From: Sphingomonas sp. R-74633
Lineage (GTDB): Bacteria; Pseudomonadota; Alphaproteobacteria; Sphingomonadales; Sphingomonadaceae
Length of the DNA: 64,000 nt
NCBI RefSeq assembly: GCF_013416555.1
Contig: NZ_JACCFG010000002.1
Coordinates: 186,001 to 250,000 of the forward strand
Direction: 5' to 3'
Below the pieces are notes generated by a model. That model was given only the letters and a program-made list of their open reading frames with translations. It was not told the origin of the DNA and ran no database searches. The position numbers were made by a program, and so were the translations under genes. This document shows positions 53,170 to 62,252 of this stretch, one piece after another (position 1 is the first letter of the stretch; each line of letters starts with the position of its first letter).

Positions 53170-54696
53170 ATGATCTTCGGGCGGGTAAAATCACTCGACG
53201 CCATTCTGGCCACAGCGGAAAAGAAATCGCTGCATCGCTCGCTGGGCGCGTTCCAGCTCACCATGCTGGGCATCGGCGCCGTCATCGGCACCGGTATCTT
53301 CGTGCTGACCGCGGAAGCGGCGCAGAAGGCCGGCCCGGGCATGATGCTCTCGTTCGTGATCGCCGGCTTCGTCTGCGCGGTCGCGGCGCTCTGCTACGCC
53401 GAAATGGCGGCGATGGTCCCGGTCTCGGGCTCGGCCTACACCTATAGCTATGCCGTGATGGGCGAGCTGGTCGCTTGGATGGTCGGCTGGGCGCTGATCC
53501 TCGAATATGCGATCGCCGCCGGCGCGGTGTCGGTCGGCTGGTCGGGCTATTTCATCGGCTGGCTCAATTCGAGTTTCCATATCAGCGTGCCCCTTGATCT
53601 GGTCCGCGGACCGTTTGACGGCGGCATGATCAACCTGCCGGCGATGGTGATCGCGGCACTGGTCACCGCGCTGCTGATCAAGGGCACCAAGGAGAGCGCG
53701 ACGGTCAACGCCGTGCTCGTCGGCGTGAAGATCCTCGCGCTCGCGATGTTCGTGATCCTCACCATCCCGGTGATCAAGACCGGCCAGTTCACGCCGTTCG
53801 CCCCGCTCGGCTTTGCCGGCATCTCGGGCGCCGCCGCCTCGATCTTCTTCGCCTATGTCGGCTTCGACGCAGTCTCGACCGCGGCCGAGGAGACCAAGAA
53901 CCCGCAGCGCAACATGCCGATCGGCCTGATCGGCTCGCTCGCCATCTGCACCATCTTCTACCTGCTCGTTGCAGCGGGCGTGATCGGCACCGTCGGCGCG
54001 CAGCCGATGTTCGGCGCCGGCGGCGAGCATCTCTCGCCCGGCACCCCGGGTCTCTCGGCCGCCTGCCAGGCGATCCAGGAGAACGCCGTGGTCTGCTCGA
54101 AGGAAGCGCTGGCCTGGACGCTCAAGCAGGTCGGTCATCCGTTCATCGGCTGGCTGGTCGGTGCCGCCGCGATCATCGCGCTGCCTTCGGTCATCCTGAT
54201 GATGATGTTCGGCCAGACCCGCATCTTCTTCGTGATGAGCCGCGACGGCCTGCTGCCCGAGCTGTTCTCGCGCGTGCATCCGAAGTTCCACACGCCGCAC
54301 GTGATCACCATGCTCACCGGCCTGTTCGTCACGCTGTTCGCCGCCTTCTTCCCGGTCGGCCTGCTTGCCGACGTGTCGAATTCGGGCACGCTTTTCGCCT
54401 TCGCGGCAGTGTCGATCGCAGTGCTGGTGCTGCGCCGCACCGATCCGAACCGCGCGCGTCCCTTCCGCACCCCGGCGATCATGATCACGGCACCGATCGC
54501 GATCATCGGCTGCATCTACCTGTTCTTCAGCCTGTCGCAGGCGACGATCCTGCTGTTCGTCGGCTGGGCGGTGGTCGGCCTGATCGTCTACTTCGCCTAT
54601 AGCCGCTCGCGCAGCCATGTCGGCCTCGGCCGCGACGAAGTGCATGAGCCCGAGGCCTATGACGACCTCGAGCCGCCGGTGCCCGGCACGCGCTGA
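53170..54696 (+). CDS. APC-superfamily amino acid permease
   Basis: The 508-residue membrane protein has 12 or more helices and the APC opening motif LGIGAVIGTGIFVLTAEAAQ with helix 1 glycines, followed by CYAEMAAMVPVSGSAYTYSY. The length and end fit the cationic amino acid transporter (CAT) branch. Substrate is not determined. ATG 53170 follows AAAGGGG. A bidirectional terminator follows the gene. Confidence 0.93.
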   Translation: MIFGRVKSLDAILATAEKKSLHRSLGAFQLTMLGIGAVIGTGIFVLTAEAAQKAGPGMMLSFVIAGFVCAVAALCYAEMAAMVPVSGSAYTYSYAVMGELVAWMVGWALILEYAIAAGAVSVGWSGYFIGWLNSSFHISVPLDLVRGPFDGGMINLPAMVIAALVTALLIKGTKESATVNAVLVGVKILALAMFVILTIPVIKTGQFTPFAPLGFAGISGAAASIFFAYVGFDAVSTAAEETKNPQRNMPIGLIGSLAICTIFYLLVAAGVIGTVGAQPMFGAGGEHLSPGTPGLSAACQAIQENAVVCSKEALAWTLKQVGHPFIGWLVGAAAIIALPSVILMMMFGQTRIFFVMSRDGLLPELFSRVHPKFHTPHVITMLTGLFVTLFAAFFPVGLLADVSNSGTLFAFAAVSIAVLVLRRTDPNRARPFRTPAIMITAPIAIIGCIYLFFSLSQATILLFVGWAVVGLIVYFAYSRSRSHVGLGRDEVHEPEAYDDLEPPVPGTR

Positions 54697-54721
54697 GGCT
54701 CCGGCCTTCCAGGCAAAAGAA

Positions 54722-54762
54722 AAGGGCCGGAGGAGCGATCCTCCGGCCCTTCTTCTTTGTCC
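54722..54762. terminator. Bidirectional Rho-independent terminator
   Basis: AAGGGCCGGAGGA (54722-54734) pairs perfectly with TCCTCCGGCCCTT (54739-54751) around GCGA. T-rich TCTTCTTT follows on the plus strand, and AAAAGAAA precedes it, giving a U run on the minus strand. It serves the permease (+) and the PfkB kinase (-). Confidence 0.93.
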
Positions 54763-54785
54763 CCGAGGGGAAGAGGCTTCCAGCG

Positions 54786-55784
54786 TTAGCCCAGCTTCTC
54801 TTCCGCCAGCGCCTTAAGGTCCTTCTCGGCCCGCGCGCCATAATGCTGGATGATCTCCGCCGCGCAGATCGCGCCCAGCCGCAGCGAATCCTGCACCGAA
54901 CGGCCCTGGGCCTGGCCGTGGAGGAAGCCCGCAGCGAACATGTCGCCCGCGCCGGTGGTGTCGACCAGCTTGGCGATCGGCTCGGCCGGCACTTCGACGC
55001 GGTCGTTGCCGACCAGCGCCATCGCGCCCTGCTCGCTGCGCGTGACGACCAGCACCGGCACCTGGCCGTGGACATGCTGCACCGCCGCCTCGAAATCATC
55101 CTTGCCGCACAGCGCGAGCAGCTCGCTCTCATTGGCGAACAGGATGTCGATCAGGCCGTCCGCGATCAGCTTGCGGAAATCGTCGCCGTGGCGCGAGATG
55201 CAGAACACGTCGGAGAGCGTGAAGGCGACCTTGCGGCCATTGGCGCGGGCGATGTCGATCGCCTTGCGCATCGCGGCGCGCGGCTCTTCGGGATCCCAGA
55301 GATAGCCCTCGAGATACAGGATCGCGCCGTTGGCGATCAGCGTCTCGTCCAGCGCCGAGGCCGGCAGGAACTGCGAGGCGCCGAGGAAGGTGTTCATCGT
55401 GCGCTGGCCGTCCGGCGTCACGAAGATCAGGCAGCGCGCCGTGGTCGGCTGGCCGGCGCGGACGTCGGTGTCGAAATGGACGCCGGCGGCGCGCAGGTCG
55501 TGCGCGAAGACCGCGCCGAGCTGGTCGTCAGCGACCTGGCCGATAAAGGCTGCCTTGCTGCCGAGCGCGGCGAGGCCGGCGACGGTGTTGCTCGCCGAGC
55601 CGCCCGAAACCTCGCGGCCAGGGCCCATCTTGTCGTAGAGCGCGTCCGCCTCTTCGGGCGAGAACATGAGCTGCATCGAGCCCTTGGCCACGCCGATCTC
55701 TTCGATGAAGCTGTCCTCGGCCTGGGCGAGGATATCGACGATCGCGTTGCCGATGGCGACGACGTCATAAGTCGGGCTGGTCAA
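54786..55784 (-). CDS. PfkB-family carbohydrate/adenosine kinase
   Basis: The 332-residue ribokinase-fold kinase has VVAIGNAIVDIL, GGSASNTVAGLAALG, FANESELLAL and the C-terminal anion-hole motif DTTGAGDMFAAGFLHG with the catalytic Asp. Close annotated relatives in sphingomonads are called adenosine kinases. I cannot distinguish adenosine from a sugar substrate. The start is TTG 55784, with GGAG nine bases upstream; no in-frame ATG fits. Confidence 0.88.
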   Translation of the reverse strand: MTSPTYDVVAIGNAIVDILAQAEDSFIEEIGVAKGSMQLMFSPEEADALYDKMGPGREVSGGSASNTVAGLAALGSKAAFIGQVADDQLGAVFAHDLRAAGVHFDTDVRAGQPTTARCLIFVTPDGQRTMNTFLGASQFLPASALDETLIANGAILYLEGYLWDPEEPRAAMRKAIDIARANGRKVAFTLSDVFCISRHGDDFRKLIADGLIDILFANESELLALCGKDDFEAAVQHVHGQVPVLVVTRSEQGAMALVGNDRVEVPAEPIAKLVDTTGAGDMFAAGFLHGQAQGRSVQDSLRLGAICAAEIIQHYGARAEKDLKALAEEKLG

Positions 55785-55841
55785 ACTGGGTGCTCCAAAT
55801 AGATTGCGCCGACGCCCTAATGACGGGCAAGGGATAGCGCA

Positions 55842-56537
55842 ATGATTCACGCCTTCTTCCTGTCTCTCGGGCAATTGTTCGATCGACCGATCCTGGCGGT
55901 ATTCGTCAAGTCGATCCTGGTCACCTTGGTGCTGTTCGCCGCGGTAAGCGTCGGCATGTGGTTCGGGATGCACGCGCTGGCCGACGGGATCGCCGCCTGG
56001 CTCGGCGGCTGGAGCGGATCGGACACCTTTGCCGACATCACCACGATCGTGCTGGTGATCTTCGCGCATTGGCTGATGTTCCGCGCGATCGCCGTCGGCG
56101 TGGTCGGCGTGTTTGCCGATGAGGTCGTCGCGGCGGTCGAGAAGAAACATTATCCCGGTGCCCATGCCCAGGCGCACGACGTGCCGTTCGGCCGTTCGGT
56201 GGCGATGGGCCTCGGCTCGGCGCTGCGGCTGATCGGAATCAATCTGCTCTTCTCGCCGCTCTATCTGATCCTGCTGGTCACCGGCGTCGGCACGGCGGTG
56301 GCGTTCTTCCTGGTCAACTCCTGGCTGCTCGGCCGCGATCTCGGCGACATGGTCGCGGCCCGCCACATGCGCAAAGGCGAGCTGCCCAAATGGCGCCAGC
56401 GCACCAATATCAGCCGCTTCGCGCTGGGCGCGGTCGGCACCGGCCTGTTCCTCGTCCCGATTTTGAACCTGATCGCCCCGGTTCTCGGAGCCGCGATGGC
56501 GACTCACGCATTTCACCGCGGAAGGCGGGCATCTTGA
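55842..56537 (+). CDS. EI24/CysZ family membrane protein
   Basis: The 231-residue protein has five or six transmembrane helices and EI24-like features: GQLFDRPILAVFVKSIL, AAVEKKHYPG, LINLLFSPLY-type helix and NSWLLGRDLGDMVAARHM near the end. CysZ relatives import sulfate; others have no known role. Its stop overlaps the TTG start of a lipoprotein gene. Confidence 0.88.
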   Translation: MIHAFFLSLGQLFDRPILAVFVKSILVTLVLFAAVSVGMWFGMHALADGIAAWLGGWSGSDTFADITTIVLVIFAHWLMFRAIAVGVVGVFADEVVAAVEKKHYPGAHAQAHDVPFGRSVAMGLGSALRLIGINLLFSPLYLILLVTGVGTAVAFFLVNSWLLGRDLGDMVAARHMRKGELPKWRQRTNISRFALGAVGTGLFLVPILNLIAPVLGAAMATHAFHRGRRAS

Positions 56538-56911
56538 AGAAACTCATCCTGATTGGCGCACTGGCGCTCGGCGCCTGTGGCGACGCAATTCCGGCGCCGC
56601 GCGCGGGCTATTTGCCAGTGCCGAGCGCACGCCCGGCGCCCAGCGCACCGCTGCCGGCCAACCTCGCCGCGATCCACGGCGCCACCGCCCCGCGCCTGAT
56701 CGCGCAGTTCGGCAAGCCCCAGCTCGACACGAGCGAAGGCACCGCGCGCAAGCTCCAGTTCGCCGGGCCGATCTGCGTGCTCGACACCTATCTCTACCCG
56801 CAGGGCCGCGGCGAGCCGGTGGTGACGCATGTCGACGCCCGCCAGCGCGACGGCCGCCCGATCGACGAGGCCAGCTGCGTGGCGGCGCTCAGCAGCGCGC
56901 GGGCGCGCTGA
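56534..56911 (+). CDS. Small lipoprotein of unknown function
   Basis: The 125-residue protein has a lipoprotein signal (KKLILIGALALGACG), a Pro/Ala-rich segment, and a domain with LIAQFGKPQLDTSEGTARKLQF and CVLDTYLYPQG. The latter resembles short envelope proteins of the SmpA/OmlA kind, but the match is weak. The start is TTG 56534, overlapping the EI24 stop (TTGA). Confidence 0.8.
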   Translation: MKKLILIGALALGACGDAIPAPRAGYLPVPSARPAPSAPLPANLAAIHGATAPRLIAQFGKPQLDTSEGTARKLQFAGPICVLDTYLYPQGRGEPVVTHVDARQRDGRPIDEASCVAALSSARAR

Positions 56912-56923
56912 CCTTCTTCTCCC

Positions 56924-57013
56924 CTTCCGCTTGCGGGAGGGGCCGGGGGAGGGCCTGAAATCGCGCGGGAAGGGACAGCCCCTCCCCTAACCCCTCCCGC
57001 AAGCGGAAGGGTA
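56924..57013. repeat. Paired palindromic element H
   Basis: A 21-base arm (56924-56944, CCCTTCCGCTTGCGGGAGGGG) is repeated exactly inverted at 56993-57013. Inner CCCCTCCCC/GGGGGAGGG segments also mirror each other. It lies between the convergent lipoprotein and queG genes. The right arm encodes the last residues of QueG. Confidence 0.88.
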
Positions 57014-58054
57014 ATTGAGTTTACCCAGCGCCCACTCCGCCGCCTCGCGCACCGCCTCGTCCGCATCCCCGAGCAACGCCCGCACCGGCTCGACCAGCGC
57101 CGCACTCCCGCTGTTCCCCGCCGCGATCAGGCAATTGCGCACCATCCGGTCGCGCCCGATCCGCTTGATCGGCGAGCCCGAAAAGACCTCGCGAAACCCC
57201 GCATCGTCCAGAGCCAGCAAATCCGCCAGCGCCGGCGCGGTCAGCTCGGCGCGCGGTACGAACGCCATATTGGCCTGCGCCGCATGGGCGAACTTGTTCC
57301 ACGGGCACACCGCCAGGCAGTCGTCGCAGCCATAGATGCGGTTGCCGATGCCTTCGCGAAACTCGTGCGGGATCGGCCCCTTATGCTCGATCGTCAGGTA
57401 GGAGATGCAGCGCCGCGCATCGAGGCGATAGGGCGCCGGAAAGGCGTCGGTCGGGCATGCCGTCTGGCACGCGTCGCAGCTTCCGCAGGTCGAACGCACC
57501 GGTGCGTCGGGCGCGAGCTCGAGCGTCGTGTAGATCGCGCCGAGGAACAGCCAGCTGCCGTGCGAGCGGCTCACCAGATTGGTGTGCTTGCCCTGCCAGC
57601 CCAGCCCTGCCGCCTCGGCGAGGGGCTTCTCCATCACCGGCGCGGTGTCGACGAAGACCTTCACGTCTGCGCCCGGCGCCTCGGCGACCAGCCAGCGCGC
57701 CAGCTCCTTCAGCCGCCGCTTGATCACGTCGTGATAGTCCTGGCCCTGCGCATAGACCGAGATCCGGCCGATTTCGCCATGCTCCGCCAGCGCCAGCGGA
57801 TCGGTGCGCGGCGCATAGCTCATGCCCAGCGAGATCACCGAGCGCACCTCGGGCCATAGTCCGGCGGGCCGCTCGCGATGGTGCGCACGCTCCTCCATCC
57901 AGATCATCGAGCCGTGCCTGCCCTCCTCCAGCCACTGCCGCAGCCGCTCGGCGGTCTTCGGCGCGGCGTCGGCACGCGCGATTCCGCAATCGGCGAACCC
58001 GATTTCGGCCGCTTTGGCCTTTATTAGCGCTTCCAGTGCCTTGTGCTGCGTCAC
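56987..58054 (-). CDS. queG: Epoxyqueuosine reductase
   Basis: The 355-residue cobalamin and iron-sulfur enzyme reduces epoxyqueuosine to queuosine in tRNA. It has the substrate-site Asp136 ([15 protein letters not shown]), cluster 1 at [12 protein letters not shown] (Cys190, 193, 196, 200) and cluster 2 at [11 protein letters not shown], plus Cys216, then a HEAT-like C-terminus. The final nine residues come from element H and are unlikely to be functional. Final step after Tgt and QueA. Confidence 0.96.
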   Translation of the reverse strand: MTQHKALEALIKAKAAEIGFADCGIARADAAPKTAERLRQWLEEGRHGSMIWMEERAHHRERPAGLWPEVRSVISLGMSYAPRTDPLALAEHGEIGRISVYAQGQDYHDVIKRRLKELARWLVAEAPGADVKVFVDTAPVMEKPLAEAAGLGWQGKHTNLVSRSHGSWLFLGAIYTTLELAPDAPVRSTCGSCDACQTACPTDAFPAPYRLDARRCISYLTIEHKGPIPHEFREGIGNRIYGCDDCLAVCPWNKFAHAAQANMAFVPRAELTAPALADLLALDDAGFREVFSGSPIKRIGRDRMVRNCLIAAGNSGSAALVEPVRALLGDADEAVREAAEWALGKLNYPSACGRG

Positions 58055-58096
58055 GCGGACCCGCTACCACGGTTGCGACAAGGGAGGGATTCCATT

Positions 58097-59023
58097 TTGA
58101 CGAGCGAATTGGCCGTAAGCGCGCAAGGGCTGGTCAAATATTTCGGCGACCGCCGCGTTGTCGACGGGGTGAGCATCAAGGTCCCCAAGGGCCTGATCTA
58201 CGGCGTGCTCGGCCCGAACGGCGCCGGCAAGACCACCACGCTGCGGATGCTGCTCGGCATCATCGAGCCCGATGGCGGCGAGCGCTCGATGCTCGGCCAC
58301 GCCCATCCGCGCGACGCCAGCGACCTGGTCGGCTACCTCCCCGAGGAGCGCGGCCTTTATCCCAACATGAAGTGCCGCGAGGCGATCGCCTTCATGGGCG
58401 CGCTGCGCGGCCTGCCCTGGAAGGTCGGGCGCAAGCGCGCCGAGACCCTGCTCGACAATGCCGGCCTCGGCCACGCCAAGGACGAGAAGATCCGCAAGCT
58501 CTCCAAGGGCATGGCCCAGCTCGTCCAGCTGCTCGGCTCGGTCGTCCATGAGCCCGATCTGCTCGTCCTCGACGAGCCGTTCTCGGGCCTCGACCCGGTC
58601 AACCAGGAAAAGCTCGAGGCACTGATCCTCGCCCAGCGCGACCGCGGCGCGACGATCCTGTTCTCCACCCATGTCATGGCGCATGCCGAGCGGCTCTGCG
58701 ACCGGCTGTCGATCATCGCCGGCGGCAAGGTCCGCTTCGAAGGCACGGTCAACGACGCCCGCGCGACGCTGCCGATGAAGGCGCACTACACCCCGCACCA
58801 TAATGTCGAGGGCGCGGCCAGCCTGCTCCCAACCGATGCGCGGCGCGAGGGCGATGGCTGGCGCTTCACCCTGCCCTCGGACGGGATCGAGGCGCTGCTC
58901 GTCAAGCTGATCGATGGCGGCTACGGCGTCTCCGGCCTTTCGATCGAACGCCCCGGGCTGCACGACGCGTTCGTGAAGATCGTCGGGCCCGACGCCCTCA
59001 AGGACCAGGAGGAAGCGGCATGA
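58097..59023 (+). CDS. ABC exporter ATP-binding protein (NatA-like)
   Basis: The 308-residue ATPase has Walker A LGPNGAGKTTT, the signature LSKGMAQ (a variant of LSGGQ) and Walker B LLVLDEPFSGLD, then an H-loop STHVMAHAER. The C-terminal part is typical of ABC-2 exporters. The start is TTG 58097 with GGGAGG upstream. Its partner permease overlaps by four bases. Confidence 0.93.
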   Translation: MTSELAVSAQGLVKYFGDRRVVDGVSIKVPKGLIYGVLGPNGAGKTTTLRMLLGIIEPDGGERSMLGHAHPRDASDLVGYLPEERGLYPNMKCREAIAFMGALRGLPWKVGRKRAETLLDNAGLGHAKDEKIRKLSKGMAQLVQLLGSVVHEPDLLVLDEPFSGLDPVNQEKLEALILAQRDRGATILFSTHVMAHAERLCDRLSIIAGGKVRFEGTVNDARATLPMKAHYTPHHNVEGAASLLPTDARREGDGWRFTLPSDGIEALLVKLIDGGYGVSGLSIERPGLHDAFVKIVGPDALKDQEEAA

Positions 59024-60255
59024 GCAGTTTCGCGCGCACGCTGCGCCAGGCGCTCACCGTCGCCCGCCGCGATTTCACTGCGACCGTCTTCACCCCCACT
59101 TTCCTGCTCTTCCTGCTCGCGCCGGTGCTGATGATCGGCTTCGGCACGGTCGGCGGGATCGGGGCGCAGTCGATCGTCGGCGACGATGCCGGCATGAAGA
59201 TGGTGGTGATCGCCCCGCCCGCCCAGGCGCCGGTGCTGCTCGCCACCGACAAGCAGCTGCGCAAGCTCTTCCCGAAGAAAGGCGACCTCACTCCGCCGCC
59301 GCTGACCATCGAGACGCCGACCGGCGACCCGGCGGCACAGGCCCGCGCCTATTTCGACAATGAGAAGTTCGACGCCGCGGCCGTGCTGTTCGGCCCGCTC
59401 GACAAGCCCGAGGTGCTCTATGCCCGTCGCGGCTGGAGCGAGGCGCAGTTCCTCTCGCAGCTCGCCGAGCAGACGCTGCGCGCGCAGAAGCTCGGCAGCA
59501 CCACGCCGCTCGCCACCGTCACCCAGACCGTGGTGAAGCGCGGCCAGGCATCGCCCGGCGGGCGCGGCCAGGCCGCCTCGATCGGCGTGTTCGCGATGTT
59601 CTTCATCACGCTGTTCCTCTCGGGCCAGGCCGTCGGCACCATGGCCGAGGAGCGCTCGAACAAGGTGATCGAGATCCTTGCCGCCGCCGTCCCGCTCGAA
59701 AGCGTGTTCTTCGGCAAGCTGATCGGCATGTTCGGCGCCGCGGTGCTGTTCGTGCTGTTCTGGGCGACGATCATCATCAACGCGACCCAACTGCTGCCGG
59801 CGGAAGTCGCCGGCAGCTTCCCCAGCCTGGTCGCGGCGATCGGCGCACCGATCTATGCGCTGCTCTTCATCCTCTACTTCACCATGGCCTATATGCTGCT
59901 CGGCGCGATGTTCCTCAGCATCGGCGCGCAGACCTCCACCCAGCGCGAGCTGCAGATGCTGTCGCTGCCGATCACCATCTTCCAGATGATGATGTTCGGC
60001 CTGGCGCTCGGCGCGGCGACGCGGCCGGACAGCTGGATCGCCACCGCGGCGCAGGTCTTCCCGTTCTCGTCGCCCTTCGCGATGATCGGCATGGCCGGCA
60101 GCTCGCCGGCGATCTGGCCGCATCTGCTCGCGCTGGCCTGGCAGGTCCTCTGGGTGGCGATCATCATCACCCTCGGCGCCCGCTGGTTCCGCCGCGGCGT
60201 GCTCAAGTCGGGCAGCCCGAAGCGCAAGTCGAAGATCGAGGCAGCGGCGGCCTGA
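59020..60255 (+). CDS. ABC-2 type permease (NatB-like)
   Basis: The 411-residue membrane protein has one N-terminal helix, a large extracytoplasmic domain of about 160 residues (from FGTVGGIGAQ) and five or six C-terminal helices, with AEERSNKVIEILAAAV as the coupling segment seen in NatB/YhaP exporters. The substrate could be sodium, a lipid or a peptide. ATGA overlap with the ATPase gene. Confidence 0.92.
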   Translation: MSSFARTLRQALTVARRDFTATVFTPTFLLFLLAPVLMIGFGTVGGIGAQSIVGDDAGMKMVVIAPPAQAPVLLATDKQLRKLFPKKGDLTPPPLTIETPTGDPAAQARAYFDNEKFDAAAVLFGPLDKPEVLYARRGWSEAQFLSQLAEQTLRAQKLGSTTPLATVTQTVVKRGQASPGGRGQAASIGVFAMFFITLFLSGQAVGTMAEERSNKVIEILAAAVPLESVFFGKLIGMFGAAVLFVLFWATIIINATQLLPAEVAGSFPSLVAAIGAPIYALLFILYFTMAYMLLGAMFLSIGAQTSTQRELQMLSLPITIFQMMMFGLALGAATRPDSWIATAAQVFPFSSPFAMIGMAGSSPAIWPHLLALAWQVLWVAIIITLGARWFRRGVLKSGSPKRKSKIEAAAA

Positions 60256-60267
60256 TGTCTCCTCTCT

Positions 60268-60297
60268 CCGTCATCCCCGCGAAGGCGGGGATGACGG
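60268..60297. repeat. Single palindromic element E
   Basis: CCGTCATCCCCGC (60268-60280) is exactly complementary to GCGGGGATGACGG (60285-60297) around GAAG. It follows the ABC permease stop by 12 bases and may terminate that transcript. It belongs to the CCCCGGC/GTCATCCC family. Confidence 0.82.
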
Positions 60298-60378
60298 CTA
60301 TTGTGCAAGGCTCGGGGCGCTCCACTATTGACACACCTGTCAATTAGGTATTCCCTCTCCCCGTAAAGGAGAGGGACC

Positions 60379-61608
60379 ATGGCGACGCTCGCACCCGAAA
60401 CCGACAGCGCGGTCGATCCGCTCGATGTCAGCCGGCCCGAGCTCTACCGCGACGACACCTGGCACGCCCCCTTCCGCGAGCTGCGCGCGCGCGGCGGCAT
60501 CCACTATAACGAACACAGCGCCTTCGGCCCCTATTGGTCGATCTCCACCTACAAGCCGATCGTCCAGGTCGAATCGCTGCCCGATCTCTTCTCGTCGCAG
60601 GCCGGCGGCATCACCATCGCCGACCTGCAGGAAGGCGACATCAAGATGCCGATGTTCATCGCGATGGACCGGCCCAAGCATACCGGCCAGCGCCGCACCG
60701 TCGCCCCCGCCTTCACGCCGAGCGAGATGGTGCGGATGACTGAAAACATCCGCGCGCGCACCACCGAGATCCTCGATTCGCTCCCCGTCAGCCAGGAGTT
60801 CGACTGGGTCGACCGCGTATCGATCGAGCTGACCACGCAGATGCTGGCGATCCTGTTCGACTTCCCCTGGGAAGATCGCCGCCTGCTTACCCATTGGTCC
60901 GATTGGGCGGGCGACATCGAGATCGCCAAGGATCCCGTGCGCAAGCAGCAGCGCCGCGAGATCCTGTTCGAATGCGCCGCCTATTTCGGCAATCTCTGGC
61001 AGAGCAAGGTCGGCAAGGACTCCACGCCCGACCTGATCTCGATGATGATCCATTCGGATGCGATGGCCGAGATGGATCAATATGAGTTCCTCGGGAACCT
61101 GATCCTGCTGATCGTCGGCGGCAACGACACCACCCGCAACTCGATGAGCGCCTATGCCTGGGGGCTCGAGCTCTTCCCCGACCAGCGGGCGAAGCTCGAG
61201 GCCGATCCCGGCCTGATCGCCAACGCCACGCAGGACATCATCCGCTGGCAGACCCCGCTTGCCCATATGCGCCGCACCGCGACGCAGGATACCGAGCTCG
61301 ACGGCCACAAGATCCGCGAGGGCGACAAGCTGGCGCTCTGGTATCTCTCGGCGAACCGCGACGAGAGCGTGTTCCCCGATGCCGACAAGATCATCGTCGA
61401 CCGCGAGAATGCCCGCCGCCACCTCGCCTTCGGTCACGGCATCCACCGCTGCGTCGGCGCGCGGCTGGCCGAGCTGCAGATCGGTATATTGATGGAAGAA
61501 ATGGCCAAGCGCCGCCTGCGCGTGAACGTGCTGCGCGAGCCCGAGCGCGTCGCGGCATGCTTCGTCCATGGCTATAAGCAGATGGCGGTGGAGCTGAGCC
61601 ACTATTGA
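60379..61608 (+). CDS. Cytochrome P450, CYP153-like
   Basis: The 409-residue soluble P450 has I-helix GGNDTTRNSMS, the WQTPLAHMRRTA segment, and heme-binding FGHGIHRCVGARLAE with Cys358. The IRWQTPLAHMRRTA stretch and NARRHLAFGHGIHRC are very close to CYP153 alkane and fatty-acid terminal hydroxylases, though the N-terminus differs. No ferredoxin or reductase gene lies nearby. ATG 60379 follows AAAGGAGAGGG. Confidence 0.92.
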   Translation: MATLAPETDSAVDPLDVSRPELYRDDTWHAPFRELRARGGIHYNEHSAFGPYWSISTYKPIVQVESLPDLFSSQAGGITIADLQEGDIKMPMFIAMDRPKHTGQRRTVAPAFTPSEMVRMTENIRARTTEILDSLPVSQEFDWVDRVSIELTTQMLAILFDFPWEDRRLLTHWSDWAGDIEIAKDPVRKQQRREILFECAAYFGNLWQSKVGKDSTPDLISMMIHSDAMAEMDQYEFLGNLILLIVGGNDTTRNSMSAYAWGLELFPDQRAKLEADPGLIANATQDIIRWQTPLAHMRRTATQDTELDGHKIREGDKLALWYLSANRDESVFPDADKIIVDRENARRHLAFGHGIHRCVGARLAELQIGILMEEMAKRRLRVNVLREPERVAACFVHGYKQMAVELSHY

Positions 61609-61685
61609 GCGGAAATTTGCGAACGGGTGAAACCTTTCGCCCCGGCCGAACGAACCTATATCGTTGCAATAACGAGAGGTTCGCC

Positions 61686-62165
61686 ATGCATACCAACCGC
61701 CGCACCTTCCTCACCGTCGCCGGTCTCGGCGCCTTCACGGCAGCTTGTGGCGGCGCGCCCGCCGAAGCCGCCCAGAAGTTCGAGCTTAATCTCAGCGACG
61801 CCGAATGGAAGAAGCGGCTGAGCCCGCAGGCCTATCGGGTGCTCCGCCAGGGCGCGACCGAATATGCTTTCTCCAGCCCGCTCAACAAGGAGCACCGCGC
61901 CGGCACCTTCACCTGCGCCGGCTGCGCGCTGCCTTTGTTCGCCTCGTCGACCAAGTTCGACAGCGGCACCGGCTGGCCGAGCTTCTGGCAGGCGCTGCCG
62001 AATGCGGTGGTTTCCAGGACCGACAACACGCTCGGCATGAGCCGCACCGAGATCCTCTGCCGCCGCTGCGGCGGGCATCTCGGCCATGTCTTCGACGACG
62101 GCCCCCGGCCGACCGGCAAGCGCTATTGCATGAACGGCGTCGCGCTGGCGTTCGTGGCGAAGTAA
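61686..62165 (+). CDS. msrB: Peptide-methionine (R)-S-oxide reductase, exported
   Basis: The 159-residue protein has a Tat-type signal (TNRRTFLTVAGLGAFTAAC), with possible lipobox AACG, and then an MsrB domain: zinc Cys77, Cys80, Cys125 and Cys128 (CAGC, CRRC) and the catalytic Cys148 in YCMNGVAL. GTGWPSFW is conserved. It would repair oxidised methionine in the periplasm. ATG 61686 gives the signal peptide. Confidence 0.93.
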   Translation: MHTNRRTFLTVAGLGAFTAACGGAPAEAAQKFELNLSDAEWKKRLSPQAYRVLRQGATEYAFSSPLNKEHRAGTFTCAGCALPLFASSTKFDSGTGWPSFWQALPNAVVSRTDNTLGMSRTEILCRRCGGHLGHVFDDGPRPTGKRYCMNGVALAFVAK

Positions 62166-62168
62166 TCC

Positions 62169-62190
62169 GTCACCCCGGCGAAAGCCTGGA
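62169..62190. repeat. Degenerate half palindrome F
   Basis: GTCACCCCGGCGAAAGCCTGGA matches one half of the CCCCGGC repeat family, but the second arm is mutated (CCTGGA). It directly follows the msrB stop. Confidence 0.6.
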
Positions 62191-62201
62191 CGGCAGATAC
62201 G

Positions 62202-62228
62202 AAAAAGCCCGGCACTGCCGGGCTTTTC
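62202..62228. terminator. Bidirectional Rho-independent terminator
   Basis: AAAAAGCCCGGC pairs with GCCGGGCTTTT around ACT (62202-62228). It lies between the convergent msrB and CHAP genes and has A and T runs on opposite sides. Confidence 0.9.
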
Positions 62229-62252
62229 CATGTCCGTCGCTGTCCGGGCCGA

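Noticed and set aside
61609..61685. EcfG stress promoter before msrB
   Set aside because: GGAAA occurs but no CGTT lies at the required 16-17 base spacing.
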